Of a stretch of 64,000 nucleotides of DNA, positions 23,546 to 37,134 are shown piece by piece. The DNA lies in contig NW_026516258.1 of NCBI RefSeq assembly GCF_025602895.1, forward strand, positions 186,001 through 250,000. The letters run 5' to 3'. The position numbers and the translations under genes were made by a program. Numbering within the stretch: the stretch's first letter is position 1; every line of letters starts with the position of its first letter. The notes under the pieces are model-generated. The model was not told the DNA's origin, did not search any database, and saw only the letters and a list, made by a program, of their open reading frames with translations. Source of the stretch: Polychytrium aggregatum (taxonomy: Eukaryota; Chytridiomycota; Chytridiomycetes; Polychytriales).

Positions 23546-24982
23546 TTAGATGCAGACGTAGGAGCCGGGAGAGCACTTGGTGCCCGAGGGGCAGACGGTG
23601 AGCTGGATCCAGGTGTTGACACAGACAAGGACGTCGTTCTGGTCACCGCAAGCGTACTGGCCAAAGGTGGGGCAGGCGTTGCCACTGTGGGGCATGGAAG
23701 TCGAAGTAGGAGAGGCAGCAGTGGTGGTCTTGGTAGTGGTGGTCTTGATGGGAGTGGTGGTGGTGCTCTTGCCAGTAGTGGTCTTGGTGGTGGTGGTCTT
23801 GGACGAGGTGGGAGGAGGGGGAGGAGGAGGAGAGCCAGAGGGGAGGTAGCAGGCGTTGTGGGCGTTGGACCACAGCTTCTGGACGACATAGGAGTTGCCA
23901 TCGGTGCCAATGACACTGCCCTGCTGAGCGTTGCAAATATCGCCGATCTCACCGTTGGCAGAGTTGTACCAAGCAAGAGGGGCGCCAAGAGTGCTGCCAG
24001 TGGCGACACCGACAGCGGCATCGGTGATGGTCTCGGCAAGCTCGTGGGACGAGACGGACTGGAGGTTGTTGATGGTGGAGGGGTTGCTACCGCAGCCGCC
24101 GGCGCAGGCACCACCCTGATCGGGGAGGACACCGTAGTAGAGGTACTGGGTGGAGCTGATGTCGGAGATGTCGATGGTGCCGTGGTAGGCACAGAACTGG
24201 ACACAGGACGAGTCGGAGCCCATGGAGATGGAGTATCCGGGAGCAAAGTGGATGGGGAAGTAGGTGTTGGCGGTGGGCTTGATGGAGCCGCTCTGGACGA
24301 GGCTGCGGAGCCAGGTCTGATGCGTGGGATGGCGCGATTACCATCCAATTCAATGGCAAACCGGGAAAGAATGGGGGGGGGTAGATAGAGAAGCAGAGTC
24401 AGAAAGGCGGGTCTGAGAGAACTCACCGGCGCGCAACGATCCACGACGCGCCATAATCGAGTGCCACGAGTCTGGATGCACTTTGGGGAGACATGAAGGA
24501 GCGGGGCTATGGCAGAGCGAAGGGCAGCGCAAAATAGTGGAGAATATCATGAAACAGAGGCGACATACCTGGATGGCAGTATCGGTGGTGGAGGTGCTGA
24601 GACCCGAGCTCTTGGAGATGGAGCCGCCAAAGGAGCCAGCGCCAATGTTCTGGGTGGGGGTGTCATACTCGGAGAGCATGCTGATGTAGGTGGAGCCGGC
24701 GATAGCGCTGTAGAAGGTGTCGATCTGGCTCTGGTAGTTGACGCTGCCACCGTAGTAGATGGGGTTGATCTGGACGTTGGAGACGACCGGGCCACCATAG
24801 TAGGTCAGGGTGTTGGAGGAGGCAGCGGCGCTGTCAACCTTGGGGGCGGGGAAGATGCCATCCTTGTAGTGGACACCCTTCTGGCGAACGGCACCGACGT
24901 TGGCGTTGCGGTTGCCGTTGCGGGGACCAGCAGCGACAGCACTGGCAAGGGCCAGAACAGCGACAGCAGACTTGACAAGCAT
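23546..24982 (-). CDS. Secreted EXORDIUM/phosphate-induced-1 family protein with Cys-rich tail
   Basis: Two exons, 24982-24569 and 24316-23546, give 394 residues. A signal peptide (MLVKSAVAVLALASAVAA) opens it. The body matches the plant EXORDIUM/Phi-1 family: YYGGPV-x-SN at the start, then a central SSHELAETITDA block and GEIGDICN. After it come a poly-Pro stretch, a Thr/Lys-rich linker (likely O-glycosylated) and a roughly 43-residue tail with six Cys (from ACPTFGQYACG to the end, PGSYVCI). The tail resembles a small carbohydrate- or chitin-binding module of CBM19 type (inference). In plants the family is apoplastic and growth-related; its role in fungi is unknown to me. A TATA-like GATAAATA lies about 135 bases upstream, near a GA-rich run. 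Confidence 0.85.
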
Positions 24983-25886
24983 TTTGAGATGGGGAGTAGA
25001 AGGAGAGAAGGAGAGAGAGAGAGAGAGGATGAGGCGAAGGCGGGAGGAGTGTCCGGAGGCGTTGGCTGGAAGACCTTGGGTGAGGAGCTCTGGGAAACGG
25101 GCGCTCGCCCGGGTATTTATCTGCCAGCGACGGGGCTGGCACCGAGGCGGCACGCAGGTTGTGGATGGCCAGGGCAGAGCGCCTACCAGCCCCAGCAAAC
25201 GATTCCCATGGGCGCCTCCAGCTGCGCGGCTGGTCGGGACCTGTCACCAAGTCATGCGGACGGCAAATGAACCGGCGGCCCACCGGGCGCGCCTGGGCTT
25301 GAGACAAGAGAAGGACAAGTCGAAGGATGTGGAGTGGAGGAGGCACGGAAGAGCAAGCGCTTGTTGGCCGGAGAGGTCAGCGGGGGGGCACGACGGACCT
25401 GTGGAAGGCTCGTTGGAGGGGGCTGCTGGGATGGCCGATGGGGGAATGGACGGGGCCGCAAATGCGGATGGACAAGGCCGGGAGGCACTGGACGGATCCA
25501 CAAGGGATGGAGCCGAGGCCGAGCATCGATCAAAAGATCTGCTCAGGAATAGACAAGGTGCGGATGAAGGCATGGCGGACATGGAGGACCACACGACGGA
25601 GCAGAAATCGACGACGCGGCGCGGATCCGAGGGCTGCGGGGGCACATGGGCAGGACGAGGGCGGTCACCGGACGTTCTTGTTCTTGTTCTTGGAAAAAGG
25701 GTAAAGGGTCGCGGTGGTGGGGGGAAATGACCGGTCATCGCGCAGTGGAATAGAACGGAATGACAGGAATAGAACGGGGACAAAGAGTCTGTGTCGACGA
25801 TTGACAATAGTTCGTAGTTGCCGCCGACGGCCAGCGATGCGATGGCAACCGCTGGGGTGAAGCTTTGTGCGAAAGCGGCAGTGGAC

Positions 25887-26013
25887 AAGATTCAAGTAAC
25901 AATCAAACAACACTCACCTAACAATCAAGTAACACTCAATGACACTCACGTAACAATCAAGTAACAATCAAACAGCACTCACGTAACACCCACGTAACAA
26001 TCAATGACACTCA
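25887..26013. repeat. Imperfect tandem repeat of CAAGTAACAATCAA-like units
   Basis: About eight imperfect units built from TAACAATCAA and ACACTCAC phrases follow one another in intergenic DNA. AT-rich compared with its surroundings. No protein reading. Confidence 0.7.
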
Positions 26014-26581
26014 CCCAGCGCCGAAGCGAGCGCGCGCGGTGGCTCTGGCAGGAATCGTGGGGGGTGACGGGCAGGCGAATGTGACCTCGGCGAACAAGGC
26101 TGCGATCCGCCGTGCGATCCGCCGTGCGACTGCCGCCATGGGCGCTGCCCGAGATCATTCCGTTTCCACCCAGTCCCCGCCCCGTTCCCAACCCCGTTCC
26201 CACCCACGGCGTTCGTTCCCACCCGCATCTTGTCTGTTTCCACCCGCATCCGCTGCGTCGCTCTTGGACTCTGTGTCGGCAGGCCGGGCCGCTCGGCCGC
26301 ATCCGTTCCATCTGCACCTGGCCCGGTCCATCCCCACCGTCTCGTCGACCATCCTTGCGTCGGCGAGCAGAAGGAACGGACTGACCCCTCTGGCTCCGTC
26401 GCTGTGCTCGTCTGCCGCGCACACGGCCCCTCACATGGTCTCGCCAACACATGAGAAAGCGCCACCGCACTGGCGCACACAGGCATGTGAGCCCTCGCCT
26501 TGAGGGCCCCTGTTGCTCGTGCGCCTTCTGGTGGGCGGCTCGGCAGCGAACCCACACCAATCAGGCACCCTGGCAGCAGCT

Positions 26582-26623
26582 CAGCAAGCGCCCAGCAAGC
26601 GCCCAGCAAGTGCCCAGCAAGTG
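26582..26623. repeat. Short tandem repeat, unit GCCCAGCAAG(C/T)
   Basis: Four copies of an 11-base unit in intergenic DNA, with a single variable base. Confidence 0.7.
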
Positions 26624-26900
26624 CCCCATGTGCTCCGCCTTGCGTCTTGGGGGTGCATCTTGGTCGTGGGATCCCGCGAATCGAGCGCATCTTGGAGGCT
26701 GCCACTGCTGTCCGTGTCGTCGCTGCTGTCCAGTATCACCGCCGGTATTGATCTGGGTGGCGGCAGGGTCATGCGCTTTCCTTTCGCAATGGTGTCGCAC
26801 CGCCTCCACAACCGAAAGATCTCCACCGAGTGCATGGGGCGCTGTTCGTTCGTTCGCAGATCCCCAGCTCGATCAGCAGGACTGACCATGCGCGGCAAAT

Positions 26901-26978
26901 GAAACGAGATGCGCTGGGTTCAAGGCCGACGGCGCCTGGCATCTGCGTCTCTGGGTGAACATGCCTGCCCCACACATC
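26901..26978 (-). repeat. Dispersed repeat, copy 1
   Basis: Read on the minus strand this stretch aligns with plus-strand 36962-37035 at roughly three quarters identity over about 75 bases. Conserved blocks include GAGCAGGCA/GGGCAGGCA, CACCGTCG/CGCCGTCG and CAGC-CATCTCGTTTC. Both copies are intergenic. It may be an old SINE- or MITE-like element; I see no terminal repeats. Confidence 0.5.
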
Positions 26979-27366
26979 CGCCTCGACCACCGGCGCTTGG
27001 CTGTCGAACGGGTAATGAGCTGGCTGCCGAGAGTCCTCTCCTTAGGAACATCCGATTGAGTCCAAGGGAGAGGTGGATTTGCCTCTGGACCCGCAGCCCC
27101 ACCAGTCATTCAGCGAGTGCCTCCAAGCCATCCAGCAGAGCCTGTTCTCACCATCCACAAGCCTCTCGCCAGCATCGATCTGCTTTCCACTACCCAGGAG
27201 TAACAATGGTGGCGATGAATAATCCCCAGATGTATTCGCAGCCTACTCGCTCGTTGCAGTTGTCAGACGGCCATGCCGAAGCACCCATTTATTGGTCCTC
27301 CGTTAGTACGGACTGTCGCCGAGCGGCTGGTTCAGCATCTGCCTTCGCTCCTGCAACTCCCGCAAC

Positions 27367-29947
<2,581 letters not shown>

Positions 29948-30813
29948 GTCTGCGAAAACAGAAGGGCGTCGTTTTGGTTCGAGATGAGAGGGTTTGTGTG
30001 CTGCAAGCCCTTGTGAATATTGAGTCAATGTGCCTGAGCGCTATATGGTCCGGTATCAGTCGGTCGGTCGTGAGAGGAGCGAGAAGCGTCAATCTGCGGC
30101 CTGCGGGTATTTTGCAGCTGTGCATCAAGATCGAAGGGAGCAATACAATGCAATGCAATGCAATGCAATGCAATGCAATGCAATGCAATGCAGGGAGCAG
30201 GGCCCGGGAGAGGAGCTGGCTGCTTCTCGAGACCTTTTTGGCATCGCCCGATGCAGATCTGAAAAACGAAACGAGCCGATCAGGAGCAAGCACCGAGGCT
30301 TCGCCCTTGGCCACCCACGTTCGAGCCAGAGCCGACAAAGCACTGGACGCACCGCTCTGATTTGGTCTCGACTGATCTCAAAGAAGCCCCCCACCCCCGA
30401 CACCTCGACCGGCACTGTCGGCCACTCGCATCATCATATGTCCAAACGTACAGCCAGCGGCCCGAAATCCCGGGTGACTGCCGGCAAAACTCGGGTCAGC
30501 GATTCGTCTTGGATTCAGACAAGTCTCCACAACCACTTTGCAGCCCATCGCACGAAGCCAGCGTCGCAGCAGCCAGGAGCCGCTTCGGTGAACCGTCGCA
30601 GCTCAGAGGCCAACCAGCCTTTGACAAGGTATGGAGGGTGGTGGATGCCAGGCAGCAACGCCGCTGGACGGCCGACTGCTCTGGCCATTCAATGCAGACT
30701 TGCTTGCCCTGGCTTTAATCCGAGCACGGCGAGTTCTGCCTTCATCCTCATTCGCCGACCTCGCTTTCGCTAAGCAAGGCCGTTTGCTCATCTACCGTTT
30801 GGATCATTCCAGA
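29948..30813. promoter_or_regulatory. Divergent intergenic region between Rieske-DUF455 gene and PARG
   Basis: 866 bases between two divergent start codons. It contains a (CAATG)n array at 30146-30192. No TATA box or other site stands out. It should hold both promoters (inference from gene orientation). Confidence 0.4.
30146..30192. repeat. Microsatellite (CAATG)n, nine units
   Basis: Nine uninterrupted copies of a 5-base unit in the divergent promoter region. Confidence 0.95.
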
Positions 30814-33800
30814 ATGACGAGCGAAAGCTTGCGAAGGTGCTTCGACGATCACTGCCAGACATTTGGGGTGGCCATGTCGAGCCAGTCTCTCAACAAAAAG
30901 CTCAAATCAGATAGCAACAGCAGTGCGATGAGCCTCGATCCCAGGCCCAGGAGCCTCAATCTGCCACAGCGAGCAAGCCCTCCGCCCGACTCATTTGAAG
31001 ACGATCTGTTGTTGTCGAGTCTCGGCTCCATGCCGGACACTCTCTCCGATGCCGCAGCCGCGGAAGAATCGATGCAATACGAAGTTGGGTCGGCGCACTG
31101 GGAAAGCGAACCTCAAAATAGAGCCTCTTTGCTGTCCGAAGATTCGGCACCAGCCGAACGCCCAGACGAGTCAACGACACAGCTGGATCCGTCGTTCCAG
31201 CATGTCATCTTGTGTACAGTTGCGTGCTTTCCAAAGCTATGCATACGTGTGTCCTTGGAGGACGCTAGTATTGCCTTGGAGGGTTGCTAACGCTAACGTC
31301 GACACTTGGTTGTCACAGATCCCCGTTTCGCCAAGCAGGGACTCCCAAGCTGGACTGTCTGCATGGGATTCTTGGGATGAACATCATGTTCGGCTTCCGT
31401 GCTCCGAGTTTAATGTCTTCATCGATTCCTCAATGCGGCAAACCTGGCGATGGGCTTTGATTCGGAAGGCGCTGTCGCTTCCCATTGGGACACCCAACGA
31501 TCTCAAAGTAAGCAGCACTGCATTCTGCAGGGCAAGATACTGTCCGAGTGTCATGAATAGACCTGATTTGCGCGACAGTTTGATGGGCAACTGGGGCAAT
31601 CGGAGGTCGTCATTGCGTGCATGAGGGGCTGGGGGAAGCCGGAAATGGGGCTTGGCGATGAAAGATCGATGATGGCGCTCGATAATGGTGCTCGATATGA
31701 TTATCCCTGAGATTTGGACATATGTCGTGAGTCATACAGGTGGATCTTAACAACCGTTGCTTCCCAACAATTGCCTGCTGGGCCTCACGCGCTGGTGAAT
31801 GCTCACTGACGGCCCTGATCTGCGTCGGACCTTGTTGATTTATCAATCTCAGGAGGCCATTCTTTCATACAATCCTGTTCATCGCCGGAAGTGGGATTTC
31901 TCTGGTTTGATGCACTACTTTTCCTGTCGAGCAAAAGAATCGCGGGAGCTGTTCAAGTCCGTCATTCCGTTCATGACTCGACTTGCACTGGAGCTGCCCA
32001 AGGTCCTGGAGCAGCCAATTCCGCTTCTAAAAATCGGCGAGAATAAGGCCATTACTTTGAGTCAGCGACAGGTAGGGGTCGAAGAATCAAGAGGACGCCA
32101 TGGGTGCTAGGAAATGGTGGCTGTTGTGGAAGTGACAGCAACTGCATCAGCAAGGACATCTGGATGCACACGCTTAATTCCGTCGTGTTTCTTGGTGCTA
32201 GATCGCTTCGCTGTTGGCAAATGCGTTTTTTTGCACATTTCCACGGCGGAACGATCATCGGAAATCGTCAGAATATGGAACCTTCCCCTCGATCCACTTC
32301 AACCTGCTCTTTGCCGGTGTTCCGTCAAGCGGAGAATGTTTTCCGGCTCAGGCAGCAAAGCTCGATGGGCTATTTCATTACTTCCGGACGATCATGCGCA
32401 AAGGTGACGTTGGCATCGCCGTTAGAGCTCACTTGCGATGCTGGTGAAGCGAAGGGGGCTGCCTCTGTCCGGCTTCAATAGGGGACGCGATGATCCGGCG
32501 ACAATCGAGTAAGGCGATGGCCTATTGATCCTTCCCTTTTATGCATGATGAATATCTTAGACCCGCAAGGCACAGTTACATTTCAGCGTAGGGCTGTACC
32601 GCCTGACTGCCTCCCCGTGTGGAACGAATGCCCCGAGCTGCTCTCTGAAATGACAGTTGACGCAGCTGGGAGCATTGAAGATGACGGGCGAGACATGCTT
32701 CAGCTTGATTTTGCAAACAAGATGATCGGCGGTGAGTAATGGCTCCAGAAAGAAGCAGACGTATTATATCATCGGGCCGCACAGCCCCGTATGGCGACTA
32801 AAACGAAGTGCATTGCCTAACTGTCACTCTTGGATCGTCGCATAATGGGCGGAAGGCGGCGTCGTTGGACGGGTAAGAGGATCAGTGGCTTTGGTTGCAA
32901 GATGAGCATCGAGAGCCCGAGTCGGAGCTGAGCCTCAGGCGAAAAGCGATATCCAAAGTCGTTGAGGCGCAATCGATTGTGCACATGGATCGCGTATCCT
33001 TATGGCGTTCCTGGGACAGTTGATTGTCTTCTGTATTGCTATTGGAGTATCTGCTTCTGATGCTAGGGCTGACTCTGGTCGGTTCGGAAAACGTTGTAGG
33101 GGGCCGTTCAAGAGGAAATCCGGTTCATTCTATCTCCAGAACTGATAGTGTCACGACTCTTTGTCGAGGAGCTTCAGGACTACGAATGTGTATTGATTGT
33201 CGGAGCACAGCGATATTCTCGTCACCAAGGGTACAGCTCCACGTTCGAGTGGGTTTGTGGCTATGATGATTCGACACCAAGGTGGGACCACCGTTCGTTG
33301 TGTGAGCAGAGCGTTTGCTTTTGTATTCAAGTTGTGTGGCGGTACCAGGGCATAGCGCTCCACATGGAGGAGGTTGGATGCTCTGAACATTCGACTGTCC
33401 AAGGGATGGTGTGGGAGCAGAAAAGTCCGGGAGCGAGTTGGAGGGTTGCGGATTACACAGCTGCAGCCATTCATTGCGATTTCTCATCGAAGTAAAGCGT
33501 GTTAAGGAGCGGGCAGGAGTGAATGTGCGATAGCCCGTTTGCGATCATGAATCTTCAGCTTGGGCGCCAGATTATTCTTGGGTCGCATTCTCATGCACAG
33601 TCTTATTGCATCGTAGGGATAATCTTGGCCGTCGGACGACAGACCTCTTGGCGATCGATGCGCTGTATTTTCGACCCTCTGATGCTTGGCGGCAGTACCA
33701 AAGGAAGTCAGTCATCCGCGAGCTCAACAAAGCATATGGCGGATTTCTTCCGTCACCAGTCTCTTCGCACGACGTAGCAACGCCAATCGCAACGGGCAAC

Positions 33801-34410
33801 TGGGGTGAGTGCCGCTCAGTCATTGGCAACAGGCATGACTTGCAACTGACTGGAGAGAATGGGTCCAGTGAGATGTATACTGACGTAATTGCGCTGTTGC
33901 CACGATCCAACACTGACCTTGGGATCCATGACTGGTGTTGTATCGTTGGCGCTCCCGGCTGACGGACTTCAGGCTGTGGCGCCTTCAACGGCGACCCTCA
34001 GCTCAAGTCTCTGCTGCAACTTATGGCGGCATCCGTTGCCAAGAGACAGCTATTCTACTTCACCTTTGGCGATTACGAGCTGTGCAGCCAGCTCAGGGCC
34101 ATTCATACAGGCCTCAAAGAGCAAATGGTGACCGTGGGTCAGTGCCAAAATCTCTGAGCTGGCGGCGCTGAGGAGGGCATTGAACACAACGTCTGCGCAT
34201 ATCCCAGCAGTCGCCGATAAACGCAGCCCACGACCGAACGAGCAGACTAACTTGCCCACTGGGCTTCACATGACAACTCCTAACATGATTGCAGGTCAGC
34301 TGTACGACTGGATTCGGGCATACTTCACGAATATCGTTCGAGCCAACATCGAGAGCAATTCTAAGATTTCGACAACACTCTATGATTATATTTGGAGCCA
34401 GCTGGAGTGA
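30814..34410 (+). CDS. PARG: Poly(ADP-ribose) glycohydrolase
   Basis: Removes poly(ADP-ribose) from proteins. Ten exons: 30814 to about 31203 or 31218 (both donors keep phase), 31319-31507, 31853-32071, 32202-32403, 32561-32731, 32856-32872, 33100-33281, 33617-33804, 33973-34137 and 34295-34410. The N-terminal part is Ser/Pro-rich and acidic, with a KKLK basic patch. The catalytic part follows the family in order: RLPCSEFN, LALELPKVLEQPIPLL with LSQRQ, IASLLANAFFCTFPRRN, GTVTFQRR, MLQLDFANKMIGG, then the signature GGG-x7-QEE (GGGVVGRGAVQEE), SPELIVSRLFVEEL, RELNKAYGGF, IATGNWGCGAFNGD and TVGQLYDWI near the end. The GGG loop is split over a 17-base exon. Start could also be 30874. No sign of inactivation. 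Confidence 0.95.
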
Positions 34411-35223
34411 TTTGGCAATGAATGAGTCGATTTACAGATGGACCAGGCGCCGTTGATGGAAAAATGTTAAGCTGATGAGGTTGATATTAGGGCATCTGTT
34501 GGGCGAAACGTGACGGTAGTTGATTTGTAGGCCGTAGGGGACAAGCCATGTGATTGCTTCCGATCTTGGCTGACAACCGAGTGATTGTTGTTGGGTTTCT
34601 GAGCTTAGATACATTGAATTGACATCGTTTTGCGAGGATCAACTGGGATCCCGAGAAGTGTTGCACGATGCGAGGGCGTACCGCGTCTATTCGACCGATC
34701 GGATGGCTTCGAAAAAAGTTGTTTCTCGACCCTGGGGCTGTCGGGCTGAACGAGTCGCTCGTCGAATGCTATAGAGCATGATTGTCTCGAGTGGTGGTGA
34801 AATATTTCAAGGTACTGGGTAAATATGTGTCACCAAGGGCTCGCTTGCATATCCCTTGGCTTACTTCCATGAGATGTTCCCCGTGGCTGCCCCAACGTTT
34901 GACTCCCTGGACACGCTGTTATGGTGATGGATCGGGTGTATTCGGGATCCAGAAAGTGATAGCTCTGGCCACAACATGGTGGTTTGTTCGGAAGCGCTTT
35001 GGGATGGGAGTGAGCAGAAACCAGCAAGGGACTGGCGCAACATGGCTATCGAGTGTGATGGTTGACATTGTGGAGTGGGTGCCACATCCAGCCTTGTACT
35101 TTATCGACACAATCGAACTGAATACTTGAAGCAATGAACCCGCTCTGTTGCTCATACCAAGGCTTGCGATGCACTGAAGAAGCTATGCATGGGAAGGATC
35201 AAACCAGCGTGTATTTGAGATTC
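34411..35223. other. Intergenic between convergent PARG and MCTS1
   Basis: Convergent 3' ends flank this stretch. I see no gene, repeat or RNA. The open frames present are short and overlap on both strands. Confidence 0.5.
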
Positions 35224-36605
35224 TTACTGAGCACCTTTCCAGAGCCCATCACCAATGTAATGGATATTGTCGACCCCAATGCCTTTGTTGGTGGATATGC
35301 TATGGATTCCAAAAAGCAATTTGCGGGTCAGTCCAAAAGATTAATGTGCCAATGCCAGTACTTGGGCCACGGTTTTGATATGAAATATGCGATGAAAGAT
35401 GGTGGCTGCCCCAGCCAAATGCAATCGAGACCAAGTGATATGAAACACGACGATTTACAATCTCAGGAGAATCTCGCGTCTCTAAGATTCGACAAGATCA
35501 TCTGCCATCGAGTTCCACGGATCACTCGGCGGTCTAGCTTGGAGATTTTGAACATAGCCGAATGGCAATGGCCAGCAGCATGGCGGGGCTCAGGGTGTGT
35601 CTAACTCACATGTCGTCCGAAGACATTTTCATGATCCCAACAGCGACTGCCGACTCCTTAGCTTCTGCCTGGATCGCCACAACAGTTCCCTCGGGAATGC
35701 CCGCATCCAGTTGGGCCCCAGGGGAAGTTAAACCAGGACACATGATATTTGCACCTCTGAGGACAAACTTGATGGCGCCGCGGTCGACTTGCACCTTGGG
35801 AAGAATATCGGGATCTATGTCGAGGATGAAGTTAATATAGAGTGCGGTGGCGAGAATGCCGGAGGCGGAAAGTATAGGGATGAAAGTGCGCATGAATCGG
35901 TGATGACACAAAAGTCCTGAGAGCTGGCTGCGGAAGCTGGGGGGGGGCGTCCTGGTGAAGGCCCGGGAGAAGGAGAACGAAGCCTACATTTGTGCAAAAG
36001 ATGCAAGTTGGGGTAGTATGACCCGTCATAGTGGTTGAAGAAGAGCATCTCTCCATTGTGAGAAACGATATTGAGGTGCTCCTCGCTGTTGGGAACAAAA
36101 GATCGACCATTATAGCTTGCGTTAGAGGGGTATGATCGAATTTCCTTCATTAGCTCTCGATGAGGGAGAACAATAGAAGATAGAAAGAAGGAGGAAAACA
36201 GCATATCATGCTCCTGGGATACGGAGAGCTAGGTTCCCCAACACAATCAACCGATCGAGTTTCATGAACTCAACGACGGACCCTTTCAGGAGGGTGATCT
36301 GGGCTTTCTTCGGTAGGATTTCCTCAATATGAGGGTTGAGGGCGGGATACTGCTCAAGAATCTTTGATCGGATTCCACGGGCGACCGAGGATTTAACCAA
36401 GGTCTGGCCGGAAACCCCATCCTTGATGGTGAATCTGGTGGATGGGAGAATGGACAAACGAATGAGGCTTGTGGCGAATTGAGGGCGGATGATTGGAATA
36501 GAAGCGGAAATGAACTCAGGCCGATCAAACCATCCGAAGTGCCAGACGAAGTGCGCTGATGCAATATGATCGTCGTGGAGATGGTGAGACCTACGTCTTG
36601 AACAT
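35224..36605 (-). CDS. TMA20: MCTS1/Tma20 ribosome recycling and re-initiation factor
   Basis: PUA-domain protein that works with density-regulated protein (DENR/Tma22) on 40S subunits in recycling and re-initiation. Five exons (36605-36595, 36434-36282, 36085-35988, 35814-35610, 35299-35224) join in phase to 180 residues; the human protein is 181. Exon 1 codes only 11 bases (MFK plus two bases). The core reads [21 protein letters not shown] then [12 protein letters not shown][12 protein letters not shown]. The PUA signature is [21 protein letters not shown]. The last exon gives [17 protein letters not shown]. Every splice site is GT..AG and no residue seems missing. Confidence 0.96.
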
Positions 36606-36692
36606 GGTGGGTCGGGATCACGAACTCTGAGATCAAGAGCGAATAGATATGGTGGCCGCAAGATCCAATGAAGCTGAAAACGAAACCTGCCA

Positions 36693-36745
36693 GATCTCGG
36701 CTGGGTCTCGGCTGGGTCTCGGTTGGGTCTCGGTTGGATCTCGGT
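36693..36745. repeat. Tandem repeat, unit TCTCGG(C/T)TGGG
   Basis: About five imperfect 11-base units about 90 bases upstream of the MCTS1 start codon. It lies in the putative promoter or 5' UTR of that gene. Confidence 0.75.
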
Positions 36746-36961
36746 CAAAAGAAACAGTCAACCGAGAGCGAGAGGGGAGCTCAGCTCTGTGATTTGCCGA
36801 GACATGAATACGTACCCATCGCCCGTCGTGTCCAAACATCATCCTCGGCCTGCGTCAAGTTGCCACCATCTTCAGCTGTCCAAGAGCGCCATCTATCTGG
36901 TACCTGGACACTGGTAACCCACACCTCCCCCAACAGGGAGGTGGCGACGGTCGGACAGATA

Positions 36962-37035
36962 TGTGGAGCAGGCACATCTATTCCGCGATGCAGAGGTCGG
37001 GCACCGTCGACCTTTAAACCAGCACATCTCGTTTC
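36962..37035 (+). repeat. Dispersed repeat, copy 2
   Basis: Partner of the minus-strand copy at 26901-26978; see that entry for the shared blocks. Flanking similarity fades within about 20 bases on either side. Confidence 0.5.
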
Positions 37036-37134
37036 GTCCGTTTGTTGGCACTGCTGACAATTTGAGTGGCCGCGAGACAAAGTGAGGGAAATGTTGTTGT
37101 CGGGCCAACTCGGTCTGTATCGAGCCAACTCGTT

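Larger units (their letters stand above)
24983..27366. other. Intergenic, low-complexity rich
   Basis: Holds a GA run at about 25010-25030 upstream of the EXORDIUM-type gene, a tandem array at 25887-26013 and a short tandem run at 26582-26623. Long open frames here (for example 25244-25888 on the minus strand) are Ser/Pro-rich, lack a recognisable domain and sit opposite equally long frames. I call no gene. Confidence 0.5.
36606..37134. other. Intergenic upstream of MCTS1
   Basis: Holds a tandem repeat of an 11-base TCTCGGCTGGG-like unit at 36693-36745 and the second copy of the dispersed repeat at 36962-37035. No gene is supported. Confidence 0.5.

Noticed and set aside
23467-24444. Frames of 325 (-) and 285 (+) codons over the EXORDIUM-type gene
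   Set aside because: Low-complexity Pro/Ser and Gly/Val shadows of the real coding frame, which has a signal peptide and a family match.
25244-25888. Minus-strand frame of 214 codons
   Set aside because: Ser/Pro-rich, no recognisable domain, and an equally long frame lies opposite. Not enough to call a gene.
26920-26960. GGTTCAAGGCC resembling a tRNA B box
   Set aside because: No A box, no cloverleaf and no matching acceptor stem could be found around it.
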